Positions 1 through 8,252 of a stretch of DNA of 46,738 nt are shown here, piece after piece; within the stretch, counting starts at the first letter, position 1; every line of letters starts with the position of its first letter. The translations under genes were made by a program, and so were the position numbers. The DNA is taken from the NCBI GenBank assembly GCA_003558065.1, contig PWMU01000148.1:1-46738 (forward strand), written 5' to 3'. Source of the DNA: Opitutia bacterium. GTDB lineage: Bacteria; Verrucomicrobiota; Verrucomicrobiia; Opitutales; T3Sed10-336. Under the pieces are notes generated by a model. The model did not search any database. It saw only the letters and a program-made list of their open reading frames with translations, and was not told the DNA's origin.

Positions 1-34
1 CTTCAGAGGCCAAATAAAAAAGCCGCACCCCGCC

Positions 35-799
35 TCACTCCAGCCGCACCGGGATGCCGTGTTCGGCGAGGTAGCGTTTGACGTCGTCGATTTTGAAGGT
101 GCCGAAGTGGAAGAGGGAGGCCGCGAGGACGGCGGAGGCGTTGGCCTCTTTGAGGACGCTGAGAAAGTGCTCCATTTTTCCGGCGCCGCCGGAGGCGATG
201 ACCGGAACCTCGACGGCTTCGGAAACACGGCGTGTGAGGGGAACATCATAACCGGCCTGGGTCCCGTCGCAGTCCATGCTGGTCAGAAGGATTTCCCCGG
301 CGCCGAGGGAGACGACCTTGCGGGCCCATTCGACGGCGTCGAGTTCGGTCGGGTTGCGACCGCCGTGTGTGTAGACCCGCCAGCGGTCTTCGCCGGGTTC
401 GTGTTTGGCGTCGATGGCGACGACGATGCACTGGTTGCCGAACTTGCGGGCGGCGTCCCGCACGAGATCGGGACTTTTGACCGCGGCGGTGTTGAGGCTG
501 ACCTTGTCGGCGCCGGCGTTGAGCATCTGCCGGATGTTCTCGACCGTTCGCAAGCCGCCGCCGACGGTGAGGGGCATGAAACATTCCGAGGCGGTCTCCT
601 CGACAACCTGGTGCATGATCTCGCGTTCGTCGCTGGAGGCGGTGATGTCGAGAAAAACGAGCTCGTCGGCGCCCTGTTCCTCGTAGGTCTTGGCCGACGC
701 AACGGGATCTCCGGCGTCGCGAAGTTCCTGGAAACGGATTCCCTTGACGACACGGCCTCCCGCAACATCCAGGCACGGTATGATGCGGCGGCACAGCAT
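35..799 (-). CDS. hisF: Imidazole glycerol phosphate synthase, cyclase subunit HisF
   Basis: This is the cyclase half of the HisF-HisH enzyme, which turns PRFAR plus ammonia into imidazole glycerol phosphate and AICAR in cytoplasmic histidine synthesis. At 254 aa it has normal length. The catalytic aspartates are at their family positions, D11 (IIPCLD) and D130 (VVAIDAK), and the phosphate-binding turns TVGGGLR and IASGGAG of the beta/alpha barrel are visible. The ATG follows TGAGGAAGATC, where TGA is the stop of the upstream gene and GAGGAAG is a good Shine-Dalgarno site, so the two genes are probably translationally coupled. hisH is not in the window. The gene ends close to the left edge; a T-rich stretch follows it, but no hairpin was found. 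Confidence 0.97.
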   Translation of the reverse strand: MLCRRIIPCLDVAGGRVVKGIRFQELRDAGDPVASAKTYEEQGADELVFLDITASSDEREIMHQVVEETASECFMPLTVGGGLRTVENIRQMLNAGADKVSLNTAAVKSPDLVRDAARKFGNQCIVVAIDAKHEPGEDRWRVYTHGGRNPTELDAVEWARKVVSLGAGEILLTSMDCDGTQAGYDVPLTRRVSEAVEVPVIASGGAGKMEHFLSVLKEANASAVLAASLFHFGTFKIDDVKRYLAEHGIPVRLE

Positions 800-807
800 G
801 ATCTTCC

Positions 808-2571
808 TCAGCCTTCCACCGGAACGATGTCCGGTTCGAACGTGACGGTCAGGCGGTAGGTCTGTCCCGGACGCATGATGAGCGGGTGGTCACGCAGGAG
901 TGTCTGGAGATAATGGACTTTGCCGTAGAAGGTCATGTACTCCGGATTGTCGCTGACCACGTCGGTTTCCTGCCAGTTCGCGTGAAAATCGTCCTTCACC
1001 ACCGAGCAGCGGAAGCCCTCCTGCCCGAGAGTCGGAGTCGTGCCGAGGCGGTAGCGGGAGTGGGGGGAAGCAATGGCCAGCATGTAGCGCATGCGGGTCA
1101 TTTGGGTATTGTTTTTGACCGAGAAGGCGAACTCGCTGGTGATCCTGCTCTTCTCAAAATTCCAGTTGACTTTGCAGGTGCCGATACCGGAAACCACCTG
1201 TTCCTCCCGGGTGATCAGTTCCGGCTGTTCGTAGCGGAAGTAAAAGGCGTTGCGGGTTCCCAGACCGGTGACGATCCGCTTCCCGTAATAAGCGGGAATG
1301 AACTGCTTCCCGTCGATGGTCAGCTCCGGTATCATGATCGGGAGATACTGATTGGCAGGCCAGTCGAACACGCCCGGGCAGTGAGGGAACGGCAGGGAAT
1401 CGCAATTGTTTTCCCCGCCTCCGCTGACCAGCGGGAGCTGCGCGTGAAAGCCGGAGTCGGGGTCGCGGTAGAGGAAAATGCCCTGTTCCTTGCGGTTGCT
1501 CTTGTCGTAGACAATAAAACGGCCCGAGGGTTTCGGGGTGATCGCCTTGGCGGTCGCGGTGGCGGGCGTGGTGATGCTCCGGGCCAGGCGCGACCACTGG
1601 CTGAGGTAGCGGGCGGCGTCGAAATTTGCCATCCGGGTCGTGTGGTTCGGAATGGTGTTCCGTTCGCCGTCGCGGATCACCAGGCAACCGCTTTCCTGGT
1701 CGAGGTAATTCACGAAGAAAAACTGAAAGAGCCGCCTCAGGAGGTCGAAGTATTTGCTTTTCTGCTCGCTCGAGACCCACCCGTCGCGCAGCCCCTGGAG
1801 AATGAGGCTGATGCAGTGCATCTGGCCGTAAGCGCCGATGCCCCGTCCGTAAGCCCAGCCGAGACCGTCGTAGCGAATGAGATCCGGGAACATTTTAATA
1901 TAGCGTTCCCCGTAGGTGCGCAGGCTGGGGAGCTTGCGCTCCTTGAGGTTGACATTCGCGTGGAGCTGGAGGGCCTGCCGGATGAAAATAAAGGCGAGAA
2001 CCCCGTAGATATTGAAACCGCCGCCGAGGTTCTCCGGGGAGTCGTCGAAAAATTTGCCGGAACTGTGCTGGTCGATCCGTTCCAGGAAGCGGTCGATCAA
2101 CCTGCCGGTTTCATCCTTCTTGGAGAGGCCCATGCTGTAGCGGGTGACCGCCTTTGCAATGTTGAAGGCCTGCCAGTGATTCTGGAAATCGCTCCGCGCC
2201 AGCAATTGCTCGTCGAGGGCTTCCCGGGTCGGGTCGACCAGACGTTCCCACACCTGGTTACGCTCCTTGGCGGGCCCCCAGGAAAGGAGCCCCAGGGCGG
2301 CGTAAGCGAGCCCGTTTTCCTGGACCGGCTCGCTAAAAGCCTGGCTGGTAAGGGTGCGGGCGGAGAGGTCCACCAGGTCGTGGCCGTCCATACTGGTTTC
2401 ACCGGTGGCCCGGTAGAACTCGCCGATGGCGAGCGCGGCGTGACCGGGCTCGTCGTGGCGGGGCTGCTCACCTTCGAGTGGAGCGATCGTGCCGTCCTGA
2501 TTGATGGAGTCCAGGTTTTCGCCCAGTATGGAGCGGGCCATATCCAGACACTGCTCGGAAAAACTCTGCAT
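808..2571 (-). CDS. Conserved hypothetical protein, possible alpha/alpha-toroid carbohydrate-active protein
   Basis: This 587-aa protein is not recognised with certainty. It has no signal peptide or membrane segment. The N-terminal part (about residues 1-330) is helical and rich in aromatic and Gly-Tyr motifs ([23 protein letters not shown]), reminiscent of alpha/alpha-barrel glycan hydrolases and lyases such as DUF2264-like proteins. The C-terminal part (about 340-587) looks beta-rich, as in the beta-sandwich that follows such barrels. That resemblance is by eye only. The gene lies 8 nt upstream of hisF and shares its direction, and its TGA is part of the hisF ribosome-binding site. No clear Shine-Dalgarno precedes its own ATG. 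A function in histidine synthesis is not implied by sequence. Confidence 0.85.
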   Translation of the reverse strand: MQSFSEQCLDMARSILGENLDSINQDGTIAPLEGEQPRHDEPGHAALAIGEFYRATGETSMDGHDLVDLSARTLTSQAFSEPVQENGLAYAALGLLSWGPAKERNQVWERLVDPTREALDEQLLARSDFQNHWQAFNIAKAVTRYSMGLSKKDETGRLIDRFLERIDQHSSGKFFDDSPENLGGGFNIYGVLAFIFIRQALQLHANVNLKERKLPSLRTYGERYIKMFPDLIRYDGLGWAYGRGIGAYGQMHCISLILQGLRDGWVSSEQKSKYFDLLRRLFQFFFVNYLDQESGCLVIRDGERNTIPNHTTRMANFDAARYLSQWSRLARSITTPATATAKAITPKPSGRFIVYDKSNRKEQGIFLYRDPDSGFHAQLPLVSGGGENNCDSLPFPHCPGVFDWPANQYLPIMIPELTIDGKQFIPAYYGKRIVTGLGTRNAFYFRYEQPELITREEQVVSGIGTCKVNWNFEKSRITSEFAFSVKNNTQMTRMRYMLAIASPHSRYRLGTTPTLGQEGFRCSVVKDDFHANWQETDVVSDNPEYMTFYGKVHYLQTLLRDHPLIMRPGQTYRLTVTFEPDIVPVEG

Positions 2572-2820
2572 GAGGGAATCGTGTCGATTTTTTGCGCCCC
2601 TGAACGTTAAAGGTTATTGGCGCACAACGAAAAAGATTTTTTGTGGTGGGTTATGCGTCCGGGTTCAAGCGTTAAGTTCAAAATTTTTCGATTCTCCCGG
2701 AAGCGCGTGAGCCGGGAGCGGGTGAATTTCGGGAGGTGACGGCCCCCGCGGTGTCCGCCAAAGCCCTTGTGGGTCAGAATTTAACTTGCCACCCGGAGAG
2801 CATTCTGTTCCTGCTCTGGG
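2572..2820. promoter_or_regulatory. Divergent intergenic region upstream of fabG
   Basis: This 249-bp gap separates the leftward hisF unit from the rightward fab operon, so it should hold both promoters; no convincing -35/-10 pair was found. It is more AT-rich than its surroundings between about 2585 and 2695. It contains a perfect 7-bp hairpin, CTCCCGG (2694-2700) with CCGGGAG (2712-2718) and an 11-nt loop, which would lie in the fabG leader, and a weaker TGCGCC/GGCGCA pair near 2593-2625. Confidence 0.4.
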
Positions 2821-3567
2821 ATGGATTTGACATTCCAGGAACGTACCGCGCTGGTGACCGGCGCCGGTCGGGGAATAGGAAAAGCTATTGCGGAAACGCT
2901 GGCTGAAAGCGGTGTCAATGTCATCTGCGTCAGCAAGTCGGAAGCGAGCTGCGGCGCGGTGGCCGAGGGTATCCGGGAACGCGGCGGGCGGGCGTCGGCG
3001 CGCGCCGTGGATGTTTCCGACGGAAAAGCCGTGGCGGAGGCCTCCGCGGAACTGCTCGCCGAGCATGAGACCATTGATATCCTCGTCAACAACGCCGGGA
3101 TCACCCGTGACGGCCTGATGCTCCGGATGAGCGACGAGGCCTGGCACGAGGTCCTCAATACGAATCTTTCGAGTTGTTTTTACTGGATCAAGGGAGTGGT
3201 TCGTCCCATGACGCGCAAACGCTGGGGCCGCGTCGTCAATATCTCGTCGGTCGTCGGTTTGATGGGGAACGCGGGCCAACTCAATTATTCGGCAGCCAAG
3301 GCCGGAATTTTCGGGCTGACAAAAAGCCTCGCCAAGGAATTGGCCAGCCGGTCGGTGACCTGCAACGCGGTCGCGCCCGGCTTTATCAATACGGACATGA
3401 CTTCCGCTCTCGACGAGGATGTCAGCAAGGAAATTGCCAGCCGGGTGCCGCTCAAACGCCTCGGCGAAGCCCGGGATGTCGCCAAAATGACGGCCTACTT
3501 GTGTTCGGAGGAGGCCGGGTACATCACAGGACAGGTTTTTACCGTTGACGGCGGGCTGGTCATGTGA
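2821..3567 (+). CDS. fabG: 3-oxoacyl-[acyl-carrier-protein] reductase FabG
   Basis: This is the NADPH-dependent ketoacyl-ACP reductase of type II fatty acid synthesis. It is a 248-aa short-chain dehydrogenase with the Rossmann motif TGAGRGIG (residues 13-20), NNAG (90-93), and the catalytic set S143, Y156 and K160 (YSAAK), spaced as in E. coli FabG. The ending TVDGGLVM is typical of FabG. It is followed at 38 bp by acpP and then fabF, the usual fatty acid synthesis cluster, which supports FabG over other SDR enzymes. No Shine-Dalgarno is seen directly before the ATG, as for most genes here. Confidence 0.96.
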   Translation: MDLTFQERTALVTGAGRGIGKAIAETLAESGVNVICVSKSEASCGAVAEGIRERGGRASARAVDVSDGKAVAEASAELLAEHETIDILVNNAGITRDGLMLRMSDEAWHEVLNTNLSSCFYWIKGVVRPMTRKRWGRVVNISSVVGLMGNAGQLNYSAAKAGIFGLTKSLAKELASRSVTCNAVAPGFINTDMTSALDEDVSKEIASRVPLKRLGEARDVAKMTAYLCSEEAGYITGQVFTVDGGLVM

Positions 3568-3605
3568 TCCTAAGAAGCGACCAACCATTTATCTGAATAC
3601 AAATT

Positions 3606-3872
3606 ATGGCAGACTCAAAAACCATCGAACAGCGTGTAAAAGAGATCATCGTTAACCAACTGAACGTTAACGAGGATCAGGTAACCCCGGATGCGTCCTT
3701 TCTCGACGACCTGGGTGCGGATTCCCTGGACACGGTGGAACTCATCATGGCCTTCGAAGAAGAGTTCAAAGACGAAATCAAAGGTGAGATCCCTGAATCC
3801 GAAGCGGAGAAACTGCAGACGGTCAAGGACGTCATCAGCTATATTGAAGAGAAGATGTCCGCTTCGTCGTAA
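3606..3872 (+). CDS. acpP: Acyl carrier protein
   Basis: This small acidic 88-aa protein carries growing acyl chains on a 4'-phosphopantetheine arm. The attachment site is Ser40 within [12 protein letters not shown], the invariant ACP motif. Helix III is rich in Glu, as expected for docking to FabG and FabF. The C-terminus is slightly longer than the E. coli protein. It lies between fabG and fabF, with an 84-bp gap to fabF that holds no recognised element. Confidence 0.97.
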   Translation: MADSKTIEQRVKEIIVNQLNVNEDQVTPDASFLDDLGADSLDTVELIMAFEEEFKDEIKGEIPESEAEKLQTVKDVISYIEEKMSASS

Positions 3873-3956
3873 ACGGAGCACAACATTTTCCGCCAGGAGA
3901 CAGCAGTCGCCTGGTCAGGTACCAGAACGCAGAAACCCTGATGTTCATCCGCTAAG

Positions 3957-5216
3957 ATGGCTGATTCTCCCGAGGTTCCCAGAATTGTCGTCACCGGACT
4001 CGGCGTGATCGCCGCTTCCGGTGGGGACACCAATACGTTCTTTCAGAACATGCTCGCGGGCGAAAGCGGGATCTGCGGCGTGACCGCGTTCGACGTTTCC
4101 GACCTGCCTTCGAAGATCGGCGCCGAAATCAAGGATTTCGACCCGACCGCCTTCATGGACCCGAAGGAGGCGCGCCGCAACGACCGCTACACCCAGTTGG
4201 CGGTAGGAGCCAGCCAGCAGGCAATCGCCGATGCCGGGCTCGACATGGCCCGCGTCGACGCCGACCGGTGCGGGGTGTTGGTCGGTTCGGGGATCGGCGG
4301 GATGTGGACGATCGAGACCCAGTCCCGGATCCTTTTCGAAAAAGGTCCGAGACGAGTCTCGCCGTTCATGATTCCTTCGCTGATCGCGAATATTGCCAGC
4401 GGCAAGGTGGCGATCGATATCGGGGCACGCGGACCGAATTTTTCGGTGGTGAGCGCCTGCGCGACCTCCACGCACGCCCTGGGCGAGTCGTTGCGGATCA
4501 TGCGGACCGGCGACGCGGATGTCATGATTGCGGGCGGCAGCGAGGCCGCGATGACGCGGTTGGGATATGCCGGTTTCTGCGCCATGAAGGCGATGAGCAC
4601 CCGCAACGACGATCCGCGCGGTGCCAGCAGGCCGTTCGAGAAAAGCCGAGACGGTTTCGTCATGGGGGAGGGGGCCGGCATTTTTGTGCTGGAAACGCTG
4701 GAACACGCCCGTGCGCGTGGGGCCAGGATTTACTGCGAGTTGGCAGGTTATGCCGCCACCTGCGATGCCTTTCACATTACTCAGCCGGATTCCGAAGCCG
4801 TTGGCCTGACCCAGTGCCTGAAGAAGGCCCTCAAGAACGCACGGATGGAACCGGCCGATGTCGATTATATCAACGCCCACGGCACGTCCACTCAGTTCAA
4901 TGACAAGTGCGAGACGCTGGCCGTGAAGAATGCCTTCGGTGAGGCTGCCGGGAAGGTGATGGTCAGCTCGACCAAGTCCATGACCGGACATCTCCTGGGC
5001 GCGGCCGGAAGTGTGGAAGCGGCGATCTGCGCCAAGATCATCGAGACCGGCGAAGTGCCGCCGACGATCAATTACGAGGAGCCGGATCCCGGTCTCGATC
5101 TGGATTATGTTCCGAATGTGAAGCGAAAAGCGGATGTTAGGGTCGCCATGACCAATAATTCCGGTTTTGGCGGGCACAACGCCTCGCTGATTCTGAAGGC
5201 GTTTGAGGATTCGTGA
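3957..5216 (+). CDS. fabF: Beta-ketoacyl-ACP synthase II (FabF)
   Basis: This is a condensing enzyme that elongates acyl-ACP with malonyl-ACP. It is 419 aa, normal for the family. The Cys-His-His triad is visible: C168 (VSACATSTHA), H308 (NAHGTST) and H345 (SMTGHLLGAAG), with K340 just before. The C-terminal NNSGFGGHNASL motif is intact. Together with fabG and acpP it makes a minimal elongation cassette. A short GAAACC/GGTTTC hairpin (5230-5244) follows the stop but lacks a T run. The large open frame on the opposite strand across this gene is a high-GC shadow. Confidence 0.97.
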   Translation: MADSPEVPRIVVTGLGVIAASGGDTNTFFQNMLAGESGICGVTAFDVSDLPSKIGAEIKDFDPTAFMDPKEARRNDRYTQLAVGASQQAIADAGLDMARVDADRCGVLVGSGIGGMWTIETQSRILFEKGPRRVSPFMIPSLIANIASGKVAIDIGARGPNFSVVSACATSTHALGESLRIMRTGDADVMIAGGSEAAMTRLGYAGFCAMKAMSTRNDDPRGASRPFEKSRDGFVMGEGAGIFVLETLEHARARGARIYCELAGYAATCDAFHITQPDSEAVGLTQCLKKALKNARMEPADVDYINAHGTSTQFNDKCETLAVKNAFGEAAGKVMVSSTKSMTGHLLGAAGSVEAAICAKIIETGEVPPTINYEEPDPGLDLDYVPNVKRKADVRVAMTNNSGFGGHNASLILKAFEDS

Positions 5217-5318
5217 TCACTGTGTCGCGGAAACCGAAGGTTTCGACAGCCGGGGAATTCCGTTTCTCCGCTTTTCTCTTTGAAGTCGGGGAATAAATCG
5301 GTTTGCTTATCCCTCATA

Positions 5319-5591
5319 ATGGCCAGCATTCATTTGACCGCATACTTTTCCGGTCGGGTTCAAGGGGTCGGATTCCGTTACCAGACAAGGGAGATCGCCA
5401 AGGGCTTTGACGTGACCGGTTACGTGCAGAATCTATCCGATGGGCGCGTGTTGCTGGTGGCCGAGGCCGGGGAAAAGGAACTCGACTCTTTTCTCGCCGA
5501 GATTGAAGATAAATTGAGCGCGTACATCAGGAAAACCGAATCCAGCAAAACACCGGAATTAAAGGGCTACACCGATTTCACTATTCGCTAG
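5319..5591 (+). CDS. acyP: Acylphosphatase
   Basis: This small 90-aa cytoplasmic enzyme hydrolyses carboxyl-phosphate bonds. The signature GRVQGVGFRYQ, with the phosphate-binding arginine, and the downstream GYVQNLSDGRV, with the catalytic asparagine, are both present near the N-terminus. The ATG at 5319 (MASIHLTAYFSGRV) is preferred over an in-frame start at 5280, which would add 13 residues with no family match. It lies about 100 bp after fabF and 82 bp before the ABC transporter ATPase, and its functional link to either is unclear. Confidence 0.93.
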   Translation: MASIHLTAYFSGRVQGVGFRYQTREIAKGFDVTGYVQNLSDGRVLLVAEAGEKELDSFLAEIEDKLSAYIRKTESSKTPELKGYTDFTIR

Positions 5592-5673
5592 GGTTCCTCC
5601 CCGCGGGACGAGCGGATCGGTTCTTATCGGGGCCGAAGAGTCGAAGGAAAAGAAAAGAGAAGGAACAAATGAA

Positions 5674-6612
5674 ATGACTTCCGCGATCAGTATTGAAGAT
5701 TTGACCAAAGACTTTCCCCTGGGATTCGGGCACCTCAAGCTGAGGGCGGTGGAGGACCTGAGCCTGGAGATTGCGGACAACCAGGTATTCGGACTTCTCG
5801 GTCCCAACGGGTCGGGGAAGAGCACGACCATCAAGGTTATCCTCGGCCTGCTGGCTCCGACCCGTGGAACCTGCGGTATCTTCGGGACACCGAGCGCGGA
5901 GGTGTCGTCCCGGCGCGACGTCGGGTTCCTGCCGGAAGCGCCTTATTTCTATCGTTACCTGACAGGTTTCGAGCTGGTCCGGTTTTTCGGGCGCATCTGC
6001 CAGGTGGAGAAATCCAAGCTCAACGACCGGGTGCACGAAGTGATCGAGTGGGTGGGCTTGAAGGAGGCCGCTCACCGGCGTGTCGGGACTTATTCCAAGG
6101 GAATGCTGCAACGTATCGGGCTGGCGCAGGCTCTGGTCCATGATCCCCGGCTGGTCATTCTCGACGAGCCCACCGCGGGCGTGGATCCCGTGGGTTCGGC
6201 CGAGATTTCGTCGCTGATCCTGAAACTGAAGGAGCAGGGTAAAACCATTATCCTTTGCTCCCACCTGCTCGGACAGGTGGAGGATATTTGTGACCGGATT
6301 GCCATTCTCAATCGGGGGAAGCTCATTCTCGAAGGCGAACTCAGGGACCTCGTCAGTAAAAAGGACCTGCGATCGGTGGTCGTTCAGGATTACCGGGAGG
6401 AGTATAACGACGAGCTGGCCGGCTGGTTGCAGGCCCGGGAATCCCGGCTTGTTTCGGTGGAGCAGCCGCAATACAGTCTGGACCGGGTGTTTCTGGAGCA
6501 CGTCGGCCGTTCGGAGCTGGCACGCGAAAAACTTTCAGAACGCGCCGAGGTCGCCAAACAACAGGATACCGCTTCCGGCAAGGACAACGAGGAAAAGAAG
6601 AAATCGTCATGA
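5674..6612 (+). CDS. ABC transporter ATP-binding protein
   Basis: This 312-aa ATPase is of the ABC-2 (Nat/Gld-like) exporter type. Walker A is GPNGSGKST (residues 43-51), the signature YSKGMLQRIG (140-149), Walker B LVILDEP (160-166), and the switch histidine is H197. The Q-loop position carries Glu (LPEAP, E88) instead of Gln, which I recall as common in this subfamily. A charged Lys/Glu-rich tail ends the protein. A Shine-Dalgarno-like AAGGA precedes the ATG. The stop overlaps the start of the permease gene by 4 nt (ATGA). The substrate cannot be told from sequence. Confidence 0.93.
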   Translation: MTSAISIEDLTKDFPLGFGHLKLRAVEDLSLEIADNQVFGLLGPNGSGKSTTIKVILGLLAPTRGTCGIFGTPSAEVSSRRDVGFLPEAPYFYRYLTGFELVRFFGRICQVEKSKLNDRVHEVIEWVGLKEAAHRRVGTYSKGMLQRIGLAQALVHDPRLVILDEPTAGVDPVGSAEISSLILKLKEQGKTIILCSHLLGQVEDICDRIAILNRGKLILEGELRDLVSKKDLRSVVVQDYREEYNDELAGWLQARESRLVSVEQPQYSLDRVFLEHVGRSELAREKLSERAEVAKQQDTASGKDNEEKKKSS

Positions 6613-7448
6613 GCAAGGTTGTTTTTTCCCCCGCACGCATCAACATCATCGCGAAGAACACCTTCCTTGAGGCGGTACGGCAGAAGTTCTTCGGTTTCCT
6701 CGTCATTATCGCCCTGGGCATCATTCTGAGCTCCCAGGTTTTTCGCGATTTCAACTTCGGCGCTCCCGAACTCAAGTTTATAGCAGACTTCGGGTTCGGG
6801 GCGATCGTCCTTTTCGGGTCGGTTCTGGCCATTGTGGCGACGGCGCAGCTGTTCTTCAGCGAAATCGAAAACAAGACCGCCATCACGATTCTGGCAAAAC
6901 CCATATTCCGCTCCGAATTCATCTTCGGAAAGTTTCTCGGGGTGTCTCTCCTGCTGCTGGTTTTCACCGGCATGATGACGGTCATTCTTTCAGTGCTGCT
7001 CTTCTGGCGTGAGACCGCCATCATGGAGGGAGTGGATCCGGAGGCGTTTGAAGCGGGCCGAATGGTCGCCTACGGAGATATTTTCCTGTACGGGATCGTC
7101 CAATGGTTGAAGTTTTCCATCCTTTGCGGGATCACCATGGTTGTGGCGAGCTTTTCGAATACGAATCTGTATTCGGTTATCCTCTCATTCGTGATTCTGC
7201 TGATCTGCCACCTTCAATACCTCGCCCGGGACGCCTGGGCGCAAATGGAGTTTTTGCCGGTGCAGCTCGCGGTGTTTATGCTGTCCGCCGTGTTTCCCAA
7301 TTTTCAGCTTTTCAATATCGGGGATCAGATCGCCCTAGGGGAGTCGATACCGTTTGAACTTGGAGCCCGGATCATCGGCTACGCCCTGATCTATATCATC
7401 GTCTTCAACCTGTTGGCGGTTTTCAGCTTCCGTAAACGTGAGATCTGA
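6609..7448 (+). CDS. ABC-2 type transporter permease
   Basis: This 279-aa integral membrane protein has about six hydrophobic segments (roughly residues 22-41, 60-82, 113-137, 165-185, 190-207 and 255-275). It is the membrane partner of the ATPase encoded immediately upstream, with which it overlaps by 4 nt. The pattern NTFLEAVRQKFF at the N-terminus followed by an amphipathic stretch, and FFSEIENKTAITILAKPI in the first loop, fit the ABC-2 permease family. The substrate is unknown. A TPR protein follows after 3 nt, so the three form one transcription unit. Confidence 0.9.
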   Translation: MSKVVFSPARINIIAKNTFLEAVRQKFFGFLVIIALGIILSSQVFRDFNFGAPELKFIADFGFGAIVLFGSVLAIVATAQLFFSEIENKTAITILAKPIFRSEFIFGKFLGVSLLLLVFTGMMTVILSVLLFWRETAIMEGVDPEAFEAGRMVAYGDIFLYGIVQWLKFSILCGITMVVASFSNTNLYSVILSFVILLICHLQYLARDAWAQMEFLPVQLAVFMLSAVFPNFQLFNIGDQIALGESIPFELGARIIGYALIYIIVFNLLAVFSFRKREI

Positions 7449-7451
7449 CCC

Positions 7452-8228
7452 ATGAACTGGAAAGCACTCGTCGTCATTTTTGTCGTGCTGTTCGTGGTGG
7501 GGCTCGCGGTCAGGCCGGTCGAGGGGCCCGCCTGGGACGAGCTCCGCGAACGCGAGCCTTCCCTCCGCCTGGCCGACCTGGAGGACGCCCTCGGGCAGGG
7601 CGTAACCGTCGGACTTCTCGGCGGGTTCCGCGCGATCGTGGCCGATCTGCTGTGGATTCGCACCAACGTCATTTGGGAACAGCAGGAAACCGCGGTCATC
7701 CCCGCCACCGAAACGATGATTCGCCTGGTGACGACGATCGATCCGCGCCCGGTTTATTTCTGGCTCAATGGGGCGCGCATGATCGCTTATGATATGTCGG
7801 TGTGGCGCGTAAGGGAAGCGGGGGATTACGGGAATATTCCGGATGCCGCCGTACGACGCTATCACGACGAGCAGGCGGAGACGGCGATCCGATTGCTGGA
7901 GCGTGCCCGGGAGTTCCATCCGGACCGGCCGGAAATCCTGATCGAGATCGCGAATATTTATCTCCGCCGCATGGAGAACGAGGAAAAGGCGGCCGAATAT
8001 TACAGGATAGCCGCTGAAATGGAAGGCGCCCCGCCGTACGCGGCGCGGATTCACGCCGAGATCCTGAGAAGGATGGGAGAATACGAACAGGCGTACGAAT
8101 GGCTCAAGGAACTGTACGCGACCCTCGACCCCGGGAACCCGGCACACCAGAAGCAAGTCGTGCTCGGGCGGATTCGGGAGCTGGAGGACACCTTGGACGT
8201 TCCCTTAATCCAGCGCTTCCAGCCCTGA
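7452..8228 (+). CDS. Membrane-anchored TPR-like protein of the ABC transporter cassette
   Basis: This 258-aa protein has one N-terminal membrane segment (residues 5-21) and a soluble region with tetratricopeptide-like helices, seen best around 130-215 (AIRLLERAREFHPDRPEILIE, then EEKAAEYYRIAAEM). Its conserved-looking middle (WIRTNVIWEQQE, VYFWLNGARMIAYDM) matches no domain I can name. It starts 3 nt after the permease, so it probably works with the exporter, perhaps as an accessory or assembly factor. That role is inferred from position only. Confidence 0.85.
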   Translation: MNWKALVVIFVVLFVVGLAVRPVEGPAWDELREREPSLRLADLEDALGQGVTVGLLGGFRAIVADLLWIRTNVIWEQQETAVIPATETMIRLVTTIDPRPVYFWLNGARMIAYDMSVWRVREAGDYGNIPDAAVRRYHDEQAETAIRLLERAREFHPDRPEILIEIANIYLRRMENEEKAAEYYRIAAEMEGAPPYAARIHAEILRRMGEYEQAYEWLKELYATLDPGNPAHQKQVVLGRIRELEDTLDVPLIQRFQP

Positions 8229-8252
8229 GAGGCGAGCGGGGAAGGGGGCGGA

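Noticed and set aside
1-34. Terminator after hisF
   Set aside because: A T-rich tract exists on the - strand, but GGTGCGGC repeats are direct rather than inverted, so no stem forms.
59-859. Long + strand ORF opposite hisF
   Set aside because: It is an exact antisense shadow of hisF, whose catalytic residues are all intact; the translated product has no recognisable domain.
886-2610. 574-aa + strand ORF opposite the unknown protein
   Set aside because: Its length is tempting, but it mirrors the - strand frame, as often happens at high GC. The - strand reading has normal protein composition and couples to hisF.
3945-5177. 410-aa - strand ORF opposite fabF
   Set aside because: fabF is certain on the + strand; the antisense frame is rich in His, Gly and Arg without domain pattern.
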